Assembly: GCA_036278935.1 (NCBI GenBank)
Contig: DASUKA010000031.1
Coordinates: 1 to 44,920, forward strand
DNA length: 44,920 bases
Source: DASSNR01 sp036278935
Lineage (GTDB): Bacteria; Gemmatimonadota; Gemmatimonadetes; Gemmatimonadales; Gemmatimonadaceae
Reading direction: 5' to 3'
Below, piece by piece: positions 34,786 through 43,485 of this stretch (position 1 is its first letter; every line of letters starts with the position of its first letter). The translations under genes were made by a program, and so were the position numbers. Below the pieces are notes generated by a model that did not search any database, was not told the DNA's origin, and saw only the letters and a list, made by a program, of their open reading frames with translations.

Positions 34786-36038
34786 GCACCACCGCGAATC
34801 GGGCCGCCCGCCGTGGATCGTCCGGCACAACGCACCGCGATGTCCTGGTGATCGGCGGAGGGATCGTGGGATTGGCCACCGCGTACAAGCTGACCCTGGC
34901 GCGGCCGGGACTCGCGGTCTCCGTGCTGGAGAAAGAGGACGCGGTGGGGCGGCACCAGAGCGGCAACAACAGCGGCGTGCTGCACGCGGGGCTCTCCTAT
35001 GCGCCCGGCTCGCTCAAGGCGCGGCTGGCCGTATCGGGCATCCGGCAGATGACGGCGTTCTGCACCACGCACGACATTCCACACGAGATCTGCGGCAAGC
35101 TCGTGGTGGCGACGACGCCGGAGGAAGTGGCGCGCCTGCGCGCGTTGATGGAGCGGGGATGCCGGAATGGGCTGCGCGCGCTCGAGTGGCTGGAGCCGCC
35201 GCGCATGCGCGACATCGAGCCGCACGTGGGCGGCATCGCGGCCCTCCGCGTGCCCGAGGAGGGCATCGTGGATTACCCGCGCGTCTGCGCGGCGCTCGCC
35301 GACGAGATCGAACAGCTCGGCGGCCGGGTGGTGACGGGGGCACGGGTGCGCGCGCTGCGGTTCCGGGACGGCGAATGGGTAGCGGAGACCGACGCGGGGC
35401 CGCATGCCGCCGCACGGCTCGTCAACTGCGCCGGGCTGCACAGCGACCGCGTGGCACGCATGGCAGGAGAGAAGGTCGCGCTCCGCATCATCCCCTTTCG
35501 CGGCGAGTATTACACGCTCCGCGAAGACCGGCGTTTCCTGGTGCGGAACCTCATCTACCCGGTCCCCGATCCCGGCTTCCCGTTTCTGGGCGTGCACTTC
35601 ACCCGACTGATCCGCGGCGGCATCGAGGCGGGTCCGAACGCGGTGCTCGCCTTCGCGCGTGAAGGATATCGGAAGACGATCGTGAGCCTCCGCGACCTTG
35701 CGGACGCACTCTCGTTCCCGGGGCTCTGGCGCTTTCTGGCCACCTATCCCGCGCTCTGCTGGGCGGAGCTGCGCCAGTCGTTCAGCCGGGAGCTCTTCTG
35801 CGCGGCGCTCCGCCGGCTCGTCCCCGACATCCAGCCGGATGATCTGGTCCCGGGCGGCGCGGGGGTGCGCGCGCAGGCAATGTTGCCCAACGGTACGCTC
35901 GAGCAGGACTTCCACTTCGTGGCACGCCCCGCGGCGTTCCATGTCCTTAACGCTCCGAGCCCGGGCGCCACGGCCGCGCTGGCCATCGGCGACGTGGTGG
36001 TTCGAGCAGCGGGATTCGTGTCATCATGCATATTCTGA
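34782..36038 (+). CDS. lhgO: L-2-hydroxyglutarate oxidase-like FAD enzyme
   Basis: A 418-residue FAD-dependent oxidoreductase of the DAO/LhgO family. VIGGGIVGLATAYKL binds FAD, and RHQSGNNSGVLHAGLSYAPGSLKA is the LhgO hallmark. VRAQAMLPNGTLEQDF and the final APSPGATAALAIG are also family features. LhgO oxidises L-2-hydroxyglutarate to 2-oxoglutarate, passing electrons to the membrane quinone pool. Its place in a glycan operon is odd. It may recycle 2-hydroxyglutarate made by a sugar oxidoreductase, or act on a hydroxy-acid decoration. It overlaps both neighbours by 4 and 13 nt. Confidence 0.87.
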   Translation: MSTTANRAARRGSSGTTHRDVLVIGGGIVGLATAYKLTLARPGLAVSVLEKEDAVGRHQSGNNSGVLHAGLSYAPGSLKARLAVSGIRQMTAFCTTHDIPHEICGKLVVATTPEEVARLRALMERGCRNGLRALEWLEPPRMRDIEPHVGGIAALRVPEEGIVDYPRVCAALADEIEQLGGRVVTGARVRALRFRDGEWVAETDAGPHAAARLVNCAGLHSDRVARMAGEKVALRIIPFRGEYYTLREDRRFLVRNLIYPVPDPGFPFLGVHFTRLIRGGIEAGPNAVLAFAREGYRKTIVSLRDLADALSFPGLWRFLATYPALCWAELRQSFSRELFCAALRRLVPDIQPDDLVPGGAGVRAQAMLPNGTLEQDFHFVARPAAFHVLNAPSPGATAALAIGDVVVRAAGFVSSCIF

Positions 36039-37462
36039 TTGATCCGGGCTCCTACGACTGCCTCAACATGGGCGATGTCGCCATGCTGCAGATGGCGATA
36101 GCCCGGCTGCGCGCGCTCCTTCCCGAGGCCACCCTCCAGGTGTTGACCGATGATCCGGCGGCACTCGAGTTTCACTGCCCCGGCGTCATCCCGCTCTCGC
36201 ACCGCGGGCGGATGACATGGGTCTCCGACGCGGTTCCACTGGGCCCGTTGCGCGCGGTCGTGCCCGGCTGGGCAAAGAAAGGGCTCGCGGCCCTCAAGCG
36301 GGCGGCGCGCCACCGATGGCCAGCCCCACTGGCACCGATCACTCGGCTGGTGAGCCGGAGGGCGGGAGCGACAGGACTCAGCGACTTCCTCGAGGCCATG
36401 CGCGCCACCAATCTGTATCTCGTCTGCGGACAGGGGACGCTGGCCGATGCGGCTCGGGCCCACGCGATGTCGACGCTCAGGACGGCGGCGCTGGCGATCG
36501 GTCTGCGGAAGCCGGTGGTGATGCTGGGTCAGGGCATCGGGAGGATGCGAGACCGGGACCTATCGGCGCTGGCCCGAGAGGTGCTGCCGGCGGTCCGTTT
36601 CGTCGCGGTGCGCGAGGGACGCACCGCACAGCCCGTGCTCCGCGCAATGGGCGTCGCCCCAGGCCGGGTGCTTGTCACGGGTGACGACGCGATCGAGATG
36701 GCGTACACGGCGCCCGAGCAGGCACCACGCGGACAGGGGATCGGGGTGCACGTTCGCCGGGCACCGCAGGCGATCGCGGACGAAGCGCTGCTCGATCGGC
36801 TGCGTCTCCTGATCCAGGAGTATGCGGTGGCATTCCATGCGCTGCTCCTACCGCTTCCAATCGCGCGCCATCACACGGGAACCAATGATGCACGCACGAT
36901 CCGCGCGCTCCTGGCCGGCTACGACGATCGGTCGGATGGCGGTGACCAGCTGGACACCCCGCTCAAGGTGATCCGTCAGGTCGCGTCCTGCCGGATTGTC
37001 ATCACGGGAGCGTACCACGCGGCGGTCTTCGCACTCGCGCGGGGCATCCCCGCCGTCTGCTACGCGGACTCCGTGTACTATCTGGAGAAGTTCCACGGGC
37101 TGGCGCAGCTGTTCGGGAGCGGCTGTTACGTCGTGTCGCTCAGCACCGCGCAAATGCCGCAGGAATTGACGAGCGCGGTGCACGATGCATGGCGGCGGGC
37201 CGACGAGCTGCGCGATCCGCTTCGGCGGGCGGCGCTCCGTCAGATCGTGTCCGGCCGGTCCGCGTATCAGGAGGTGTTGCGTGTGCTGGGAGCGGCGGCC
37301 GCATCGGCGCCGGCATTCCCTCCGCTCCCGAATCGCCTCGTGGTGCGGCCACTCACGAGTGACGGGCCGACGTCGGATGACCGCCTGAGCGTCACCGAGC
37401 GGATTGCGCCGTCGATCGGGGGAGACACCGCACCGTGTGACCGTCCACATGCGGCTCCGTGA
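36026..37462 (+). CDS. Polysaccharide pyruvyl transferase family protein
   Basis: A 478-residue protein of the CsaB/WcaK-type pyruvyltransferase family, which moves pyruvate from PEP to sugar hydroxyls to form a ketal. Family features are NMGDVAMLQMAIARL near the start, VCGQGTLADAA, LGQGIGRMRD and ITGAYHAAVFALARGIPAVCY with a conserved His. The last 50 or so residues are a disordered extension. Family members in O-antigen loci may also be glycosyltransferases with the same GT-B fold, so pyruvylation is likely but not certain. It overlaps lhgO by 13 nt. Confidence 0.82.
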   Translation: MHILIDPGSYDCLNMGDVAMLQMAIARLRALLPEATLQVLTDDPAALEFHCPGVIPLSHRGRMTWVSDAVPLGPLRAVVPGWAKKGLAALKRAARHRWPAPLAPITRLVSRRAGATGLSDFLEAMRATNLYLVCGQGTLADAARAHAMSTLRTAALAIGLRKPVVMLGQGIGRMRDRDLSALAREVLPAVRFVAVREGRTAQPVLRAMGVAPGRVLVTGDDAIEMAYTAPEQAPRGQGIGVHVRRAPQAIADEALLDRLRLLIQEYAVAFHALLLPLPIARHHTGTNDARTIRALLAGYDDRSDGGDQLDTPLKVIRQVASCRIVITGAYHAAVFALARGIPAVCYADSVYYLEKFHGLAQLFGSGCYVVSLSTAQMPQELTSAVHDAWRRADELRDPLRRAALRQIVSGRSAYQEVLRVLGAAAASAPAFPPLPNRLVVRPLTSDGPTSDDRLSVTERIAPSIGGDTAPCDRPHAAP

Positions 37463-38924
37463 CACTATGCGGGTGAGCACTCCTCGGATAGCGCTGCTGG
37501 TTGACCATCCGCAGCGTGATCTGGCCGGACTGGTGCTCACGGCCTTCGCGTTGTGCCAGCGCGGCATGATCTGTCATCTCGTGCCGATCAACCAGCAGGA
37601 GCGGGAGGTCTGGGGACTGGCGCCCGATTTCGTCCTCTTCAACTTCCTGCGAAAGGGCACGGAGTCACTGGCGCATTCTCTCGGCACGGCAGGCATCCGG
37701 TTCGCACTGCTGGACACCGAAGGCGGCGTCTGGGCCGACTACGAAAGCTACACCGAGTTGCTGTGGGAGGACCCGGCGTTGCGGGCACAGGCACGGTCCC
37801 TGTGCATGTGGGGACCGAAGCTGAGCGAGCACCTCATCGCCGCGGGCATGTTCTCGGCGGAACAGATACGGATCACCGGCTGTCCGCGCTTCGATTTCTA
37901 CCATCCCCGCTGGCGTTCCGTCGTCTGGCCAGACGCCGCGGCGGAGAACGGGGGCACCGTGCGCCGCCGTGTGCTGATCAACACCAACGCCTCGGTGGGC
38001 AACCCGCGCTTCACGTCGGTGGCCAACAACCGCTCGACGCTTCGCACACGGTTCGGCTGGACGGAATCAAGAATCCAGGACACCATCGACGCCGAGCAAG
38101 GCGCGGTGGAAGAGACCATCGTCCTGGCCCGGCGGCTGGCGTTGGACATTCCCGACTGTGATACCATCGTGCGGCCTCATCCGCACGAAGCGGTGGAACC
38201 ATATCAGAACGGCCTGGGCGATCTCGCGAACATCGAGATCAATGGCTCCGGTCCGGTCCAGCCGCAGATCTTCCGTGCATCCGTGGTCATTCAGCGCAAC
38301 TGCACCACGGCGATCGAGGCGGGCATGGCCGGGGTCCCAACGCTGTCGCCCCAGTGGTTCCCCACCGCGTATACCATGCCGATGGCGGAGGACGTGAGCG
38401 TGCGCTGTGAGACGTACGCGGATCTCCGCGCCACGGTGGATGCCATCCTTGCCGATCGTTACGTGGCGCCGCCCGCGTTGGCGTGTGATATCCAGCGGAT
38501 CGTGCGCGACTGGTTCCACCGGATCGACGGGCTGGCATACGAGCGCGTCGCGTCGGCGATCCTCGAGCACCTGGGCACGGCTCGAACGGTCGATCCGGCA
38601 CAGTGCCACCGCTATCTGTATGGACTCGGCTCGGCGCGGCAGCACGGGCGGGTTCGCCTGTCCAACCGGGTGCGGCGCACCCTTGGGCTACCGCCGGAGT
38701 GGTCCTTCCGCTACATGCGACCGATCCCGCCCGAATGGAAGCGCGACAAGCGCTTCGGCGCCACCGACGTACGGCGGATCGTCGCGCGCATCCACGCGGC
38801 GTTCCGAGCGGGGGACGCGGAGCCGCGCCCCGTGCACGTCGCTGCGGCATCCGATCGCGGCGCATACATCCGGCAGATGCACGGCGTGTCCGTCACGATG
38901 TACGGTGATGGAGCGGACGGATGA
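37449..38924 (+). CDS. Surface carbohydrate biosynthesis protein (GT-B-like)
   Basis: About 491 residues from ATG 37449; ATG 37467 and GTG 37437 are alternatives because no ribosome-binding site decides. LFNFLRKGTESLAHSL, FALLDTEGGVW, MWGPKLSEHLIAAGMF and ITGCPRFDFYH match a family of surface-carbohydrate proteins with a GT-B-like fold. TIVRPHPHEAVEPY and NCTTAIEAGMAGVPTLSP form the putative nucleotide-binding half. The biochemical activity of this family is not established to my knowledge. Transfer of a nonulosonic acid or of a glycerol-phosphate-like group are possibilities. Confidence 0.75.
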   Translation: MRLRDTMRVSTPRIALLVDHPQRDLAGLVLTAFALCQRGMICHLVPINQQEREVWGLAPDFVLFNFLRKGTESLAHSLGTAGIRFALLDTEGGVWADYESYTELLWEDPALRAQARSLCMWGPKLSEHLIAAGMFSAEQIRITGCPRFDFYHPRWRSVVWPDAAAENGGTVRRRVLINTNASVGNPRFTSVANNRSTLRTRFGWTESRIQDTIDAEQGAVEETIVLARRLALDIPDCDTIVRPHPHEAVEPYQNGLGDLANIEINGSGPVQPQIFRASVVIQRNCTTAIEAGMAGVPTLSPQWFPTAYTMPMAEDVSVRCETYADLRATVDAILADRYVAPPALACDIQRIVRDWFHRIDGLAYERVASAILEHLGTARTVDPAQCHRYLYGLGSARQHGRVRLSNRVRRTLGLPPEWSFRYMRPIPPEWKRDKRFGATDVRRIVARIHAAFRAGDAEPRPVHVAAASDRGAYIRQMHGVSVTMYGDGADG

Positions 38925-39967
38925 ACCCCACCACGCCGCCGGCCCTCGTCCGAGGCGTCGTCTCCCGATTGCACATCGATGCTCAGAGCAGGGACGTCCA
39001 CGAGACAGTGTCTCCGCCGCGCACGGGCATCTGCGTCGCCATCTGCACGTACCTGCGCGCGTCCAGCCTGCTCCGCCTGCTGGACTCCCTGCGCGCGCAG
39101 TCGCGCCATCCCGATCAGCTCATCATCGTCGACGCCAGTCCGGACGACGCGACCGAACGCGCCGTGCGCGAGTATGCTCCGCTCGCGGAGGTCGCGACGT
39201 GCGTCGAGTATGCGCGCGTAACCGGCCCGCTTGCCGGGCTGACCCGTCAGCGGAACCACGCGCTCCGCCTCGTGACGACGGACCTCGTCGCCTTCTTCGA
39301 TGATGACATCATCTGCGAGCCGACGTGTCTGGAGGCCATGGAGGCGGTACACCGCGGCAGCGTGGGGGACGTGGTCGGAGTGGGCGCGTACATCGTGAAC
39401 CAGTCGGCGCACCCATGGTTACTCTGGCGCGTGCGGCGGCGGCTCGGTATCGTGCCGGCGCTCCGGCCAGGCCGGTACTATCGCTCCGGGCTCTCCATTC
39501 CATGGACCTTCCTCCCACCCACCGATGCCACGGTGGACGGAGACTGGCTTCCGGGCGGTGCCACCATGTGGCGGACCGCGGCGGCGCGCGACACCTGGTT
39601 CAATGAGACGTTCGATGGCTACGGCAGCAGCGAGGACCTGGAGTTCAGCTTGCGGATCACCGCGCGCGGGCGGCTGCTGCTGGCGGGAACGGCGCGCGTG
39701 CAGCACCTGCATGACGGCGCCGGCCGCCCCGACGCCCATGAGCTGGGGTACACGCATCTGCGTAACGCCTATCGCGTGCATCGCACCTGCTTGCCAGACC
39801 GGAGGCGGCGGGATGCACTCTGGTTCGTGTATGCGCACGGGATGGATACCATCGTCCAGGCGGCAAATCTGCTGCGCCCGCGTGTGCGGGGCCGCACGGC
39901 GCGCTATCTCGGCGGCCGGCTGCGCTTCTTTCGCGAGCTGATGGGCGCCGCGCTCCGGAGCGCATGA
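38921..39967 (+). CDS. Glycosyltransferase family 2
   Basis: A 348-residue GT-A inverting glycosyltransferase. The nucleotide-binding core has VAICTYLRASSLLRLLDSLRAQ, LIIVDASPDD and FFDDDIICEP, which holds the metal-binding DxD. WLPGGATMWRTAA and DGYGSSEDLEFSLRI form the acceptor/catalytic-base region, with Glu-Asp as in related enzymes. An N-terminal extension of about 35 residues looks disordered. It extends a lipid-linked chain at the inner membrane. It overlaps neighbours by 4 nt on each side. Confidence 0.88.
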   Translation: MNPTTPPALVRGVVSRLHIDAQSRDVHETVSPPRTGICVAICTYLRASSLLRLLDSLRAQSRHPDQLIIVDASPDDATERAVREYAPLAEVATCVEYARVTGPLAGLTRQRNHALRLVTTDLVAFFDDDIICEPTCLEAMEAVHRGSVGDVVGVGAYIVNQSAHPWLLWRVRRRLGIVPALRPGRYYRSGLSIPWTFLPPTDATVDGDWLPGGATMWRTAAARDTWFNETFDGYGSSEDLEFSLRITARGRLLLAGTARVQHLHDGAGRPDAHELGYTHLRNAYRVHRTCLPDRRRRDALWFVYAHGMDTIVQAANLLRPRVRGRTARYLGGRLRFFRELMGAALRSA

Positions 39968-40863
39968 TGACCGCCACCGGATTGCCGGCTCGCCAGGCCA
40001 CGATGCGCGCCCAGCCGCATGGCACGCCGGGGCAGTGCGTGGTGTTCTGGGACTATGATACGCAATGGGGCGCGGACCGCACGCGCAATCCGGGACGTCG
40101 CGCCGACTGGGGGACTCTCGAATTCGAGCATACGGAGCGACTGCTCGATCTCCTGGCCGAGTACGATGTGCGCGCGTGCTTTGCCGTGGTCGGTGCGGCG
40201 GCGCTGTCCGGCGCACGGCCCTATCATGATCCGCAGCAGATTCGCCGCGTGCATGAGGCCGGCCACGAGATCGCGAGCCACGCCTTCCACCATGAATGGC
40301 TGCCGGGACTCGGCCCGCAGGCATTGCGGGAGACGCTCCGGCATAGCAAGGATGCGCTGGAGCAGTGCATCGGCGCGGAGGTGGTGTCGTTCGTCCCGCC
40401 CTACAACCAGCCGTTCGACTACGCGGCCGGCGCCTCGTTCAGCCTGGCGGAGCGACGAGAAGCGGGGCGCGTCCGGACGGATCTTCGGCGCCTGTGCGAG
40501 GCGCTGCGCGACGTCGGCTTTCGGGTCTGCCGCGTGGCCTACCGGCCGCTGCATCTGCGCCTGGCTGATCGGGTGTTGGGGGAATGGCGGCGGGAGCGCC
40601 CGCGCCGTCCCGTCCAGATTGCGGGCGTCACCTGCCTGCGCCTCAACACGCCTGTCGGATTCGCATCCGGCGCCCAGGCCGTGCTTCGCCGGTGCGCCAC
40701 CGTGGGCGGTGTGGTAGTGGTGTATGCGCACCCGCATTCACTGCACGCCGGCAACGCGCAGGATGAACACCGGCTGGTGCCCTTTCTGGCCGAATTGCGC
40801 TCGCGCCGCCGCCGCGGACTCGTCCGCCTGACGCTGCCTCGCGATCTCGCGCAGGAGGAGTGA
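39964..40863 (+). CDS. Polysaccharide deacetylase (NodB-like)
   Basis: A 299-residue carbohydrate esterase 4 family protein. The first motif is modified: FWDYDTQWG, with the metal-binding Asp pair kept. The zinc motif is HEIASHAFHHEW (His-x3-His), and FVPPYNQPFDY is the third motif. VVVYAHPHSLHA near the end provides the last conserved His. It would remove N-acetyl or similar groups from sugars. No signal peptide is seen, so it probably acts in the cytoplasm on a precursor. ATG 39964 overlaps the previous stop; ATG 39967 is equally possible. Confidence 0.85.
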   Translation: MMTATGLPARQATMRAQPHGTPGQCVVFWDYDTQWGADRTRNPGRRADWGTLEFEHTERLLDLLAEYDVRACFAVVGAAALSGARPYHDPQQIRRVHEAGHEIASHAFHHEWLPGLGPQALRETLRHSKDALEQCIGAEVVSFVPPYNQPFDYAAGASFSLAERREAGRVRTDLRRLCEALRDVGFRVCRVAYRPLHLRLADRVLGEWRRERPRRPVQIAGVTCLRLNTPVGFASGAQAVLRRCATVGGVVVVYAHPHSLHAGNAQDEHRLVPFLAELRSRRRRGLVRLTLPRDLAQEE

Positions 40864-40867
40864 GCGC

Positions 40868-42040
40868 ATGCGGCTCTGCGTGGTCTCCTTCAAGGAATGC
40901 TGGCAGGACGAACGCGGCGCCTGGATGACCGACGGCGGTTTTCCGGCGCAGATGGCCGCCGTCGGATCGCTCTTCGATGCCATGACGCTGGTGATCGTCC
41001 GCGGACCGCAACGCGAGGGCGGAATGCCCTTGCCCGCGGCGGCGGCGGTCGTGCCCTTGCGACGCACCAACGGCAGCGGCACCCGGCGCAAGCTCGTGGT
41101 GCTCGCGCGGCTCCCGTACTTGCTGCGTGTGATCGCCCGCCACGTGCGCCGCGCCGACGTGGTGCACACCCCGCTGCCCGGCGACATCGCCCTCATCGGG
41201 ATGCTGGTTGCCGTCGCATATCGCAAGCGCTTGCTGGCGCGCTACTGTGGATCCTGGAACGCGAGCGCCCAGTCGTCGGTCATGTACCGCGCCACGCGCG
41301 CGAGCATGCGGCGCATTGCCGGCGGAAGGAATCTGATGATGGCCACCGGATTGGGTGATGCGCCGCCCGCCCCGCGCATGCACTGGATCTTCGCCACCGC
41401 CATCTCGGCGCACGACGTGCAGAGCATCCGGCCATGTCTGGATCGGCCGCTCGGCCATCCCCCGCGACTCGTCTACGTCGGACGTCTTGCGCCCGTGAAA
41501 GGGCTCTCGCACCTGGTGGACGCCATGGGACTTCTGCAACGGGCGGGCGATGACAGGGAGCAGCCGGTGCTCACCATCATCGGCGACGGGCCGCTCCGCG
41601 AGCAGCTTGCCGCGCTCGCGCACCATCGCGGGTGCGCCGACCGCGTGTGCTTCACCGGCCAGCTGGATCGCCGCCGGGTAGCGGAGCAGCTGTCGCAGAT
41701 GGACCTGTGCATTCTGCCCTCACTCTCGGAGAGCTTCTGCAAGGCGCGGCTGGATGCCATGCTGTGCGGTGTGCCGGTGATGACCACTGCCGTGGGCTTC
41801 GGGCGGGAGATCGTGGGCGAGGATGGGGAACGCGGCTGGATCGTACCCGCGGGCAGCTCGGCCGCGCTGGCGGACGCGCTTCATCAGGCGTTCTCGCGGC
41901 GGGAGTGCTGGCCTGCTCTGCGGCACAGGTGCCGCGCATACGCCGAGGGGTGCACGCTCGATGGCTGGGCGGACGCCATCGCGCGCCTCTGCGAACAGCA
42001 GTGGCACCTCTCGCGAGTGAATGGACGGTTGCGCGCATGA
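40868..42040 (+). CDS. Glycosyltransferase family 4, EX7D variant
   Basis: A 390-residue GT-B retaining glycosyltransferase. RLVYVGRLAPVKGLSHLVDAM and TIIGDGPLREQL mark the nucleotide-sugar domain. The catalytic EX7E motif reads ESFCKARLD, with Asp in place of the second Glu, a conservative change. Glycosyl transfer is still expected, but the site is unusual. It begins 4 nt after the deacetylase gene. Its stop overlaps the O-antigen-ligase start (ATGA). Confidence 0.85.
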   Translation: MRLCVVSFKECWQDERGAWMTDGGFPAQMAAVGSLFDAMTLVIVRGPQREGGMPLPAAAAVVPLRRTNGSGTRRKLVVLARLPYLLRVIARHVRRADVVHTPLPGDIALIGMLVAVAYRKRLLARYCGSWNASAQSSVMYRATRASMRRIAGGRNLMMATGLGDAPPAPRMHWIFATAISAHDVQSIRPCLDRPLGHPPRLVYVGRLAPVKGLSHLVDAMGLLQRAGDDREQPVLTIIGDGPLREQLAALAHHRGCADRVCFTGQLDRRRVAEQLSQMDLCILPSLSESFCKARLDAMLCGVPVMTTAVGFGREIVGEDGERGWIVPAGSSAALADALHQAFSRRECWPALRHRCRAYAEGCTLDGWADAIARLCEQQWHLSRVNGRLRA

Positions 42041-43485
42041 CGACGCAGCTGTATCCGGCTCGGGAGATCGCTGGAGCCCCGATCACGCACCGGCGTTCCG
42101 GCATCTCGCCGTCCGCCCTCGGCTGGGGCGCGATCGCGGTGGTCGGAACGCTCTGGGCCACCAGCATCGTCATTGGCTTCGTCCCCGCACTCACCCTGCT
42201 GACGCTGGTCAGCTTTGTCGCGGTGATCGTCGGAGTGACATGGCCCGCCATCGGGCTCCTCGGCGTGAGCCTGCTGTGCACCCTCGACGCGATGTCGCGC
42301 GTGTTCCTGCTCACCGGCGGATGGTGGCGATGGAACACGTTCAACTACGTGCTCCTGATCGTGATTGCGCTCTTCAGCCCGCTCCTCCTCCGGTTGCGCG
42401 ATGTCACCTCCCGGCTGCTCCTCCTGCTCTGTGTGCTTGTGACGCTGGAGGTGCTGCTCAGCCCCGACTGGCTGCAGGGCATGGAGGACGCACTCAACAT
42501 GGTAACCGCCCTCGGCGTCCTCGTGTACCTCGTCAGGGCGCGACAGAGCCGCGAGAGCTGGTACTGGATGGGCCTCGTCTGCGGCACGGCGGGCGCGATC
42601 GGCGGGCTCATGTACTACGTCCAGCGGACGAATCTCACCTTCATCAATCCCAACGCCTGGGTGTTCGCGCCGCTCACGGCGTTGTTCGCGCTCTGCCTCG
42701 GGTTCCCCACCGGGTTGCGACTGCGCCGACAGCTCGCGCCGATGCTCCTCGCCTTGGCGAATACCGCCTGGGTCTTCCTGAGCGGCAGCCGCGGCGGGAT
42801 GGTGCTGGCCGCCATCTGCCTGCTGTTCCTGTTGCTCGTCATGGACGGTGTGCGGCGCCGGGCGACCTTCTTCATCGTCGGGCTCGCGCTGGCCATCGGC
42901 GTCTCGTCGCAGTTCGGCGGACTGGAAGAGCACGCGCTCCATCGCGTCAACGTCCTGCTCGATCCGCAGCTCTCCATGGTGGATCGCACCAGCGAGCGCA
43001 TCGCCCTGGTGCTGGGCGGAGCCGAGATCTTCGAGGCGCATCCGCTCGGGGTCGGCACTGGTGGCTTCGCTGTCGCCTTCTCCAAGCTTCCACCGATCCA
43101 GGGACTGGCCTCCTATGAGCGACTGGGAACCAGGTCGCCCGCACACTCGGGATGGATCAAGATGCTGGCGGAGAACGGACTGCCAGGCATCGTGCTGATG
43201 GTTGGGTGCGTGATGTCGTTCGCCCTCTGCGGACTGCGTCATCGGGCGAAGCGATTGCGGCTCATCGGACTGTTCACGACCGTTGTGCTCGCGCTCGCCT
43301 TCGCCACCAACGAATATCAGAACAAGGGCCTCTGGCTTCTGGTTGCCGGCGCCATCGTGCTCCTGCAGTACACGCCGGAGGCGAGGCGTTCGAGCGATAC
43401 CATGCAGCATGAGCCTCCGGGCGCGGCGCCCGGCACTGCACCGGAGCAACCCGCTGATGCCGCGCGCGCCGGCCTCCATGCGTGA
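42037..43485 (+). CDS. O-antigen ligase / Wzy-type membrane protein
   Basis: A 482-residue integral membrane protein with about 11 helices, matching the O-antigen ligase/polymerase superfamily. WVFLSGSRGGMVLAAICLL and the periplasmic loop with GVGTGGFAVAF and PAHSGWIKMLAENG, carrying the conserved His, are diagnostic for the family. It either polymerises the repeat unit (Wzy) or attaches glycan to an acceptor (WaaL or a protein O-glycosyltransferase). Which one cannot be told from sequence. The C-terminal 40 residues are cytoplasmic and disordered. Confidence 0.86.
   Translation: MTTQLYPAREIAGAPITHRRSGISPSALGWGAIAVVGTLWATSIVIGFVPALTLLTLVSFVAVIVGVTWPAIGLLGVSLLCTLDAMSRVFLLTGGWWRWNTFNYVLLIVIALFSPLLLRLRDVTSRLLLLLCVLVTLEVLLSPDWLQGMEDALNMVTALGVLVYLVRARQSRESWYWMGLVCGTAGAIGGLMYYVQRTNLTFINPNAWVFAPLTALFALCLGFPTGLRLRRQLAPMLLALANTAWVFLSGSRGGMVLAAICLLFLLLVMDGVRRRATFFIVGLALAIGVSSQFGGLEEHALHRVNVLLDPQLSMVDRTSERIALVLGGAEIFEAHPLGVGTGGFAVAFSKLPPIQGLASYERLGTRSPAHSGWIKMLAENGLPGIVLMVGCVMSFALCGLRHRAKRLRLIGLFTTVVLALAFATNEYQNKGLWLLVAGAIVLLQYTPEARRSSDTMQHEPPGAAPGTAPEQPADAARAGLHA

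Noticed and set aside
31375..34830. A 1151-codon open frame on the minus strand
   Set aside because: It is antisense to legC and the AAC(3)/DUF4910 gene, lacks family motifs, and is explained by high GC codon bias.
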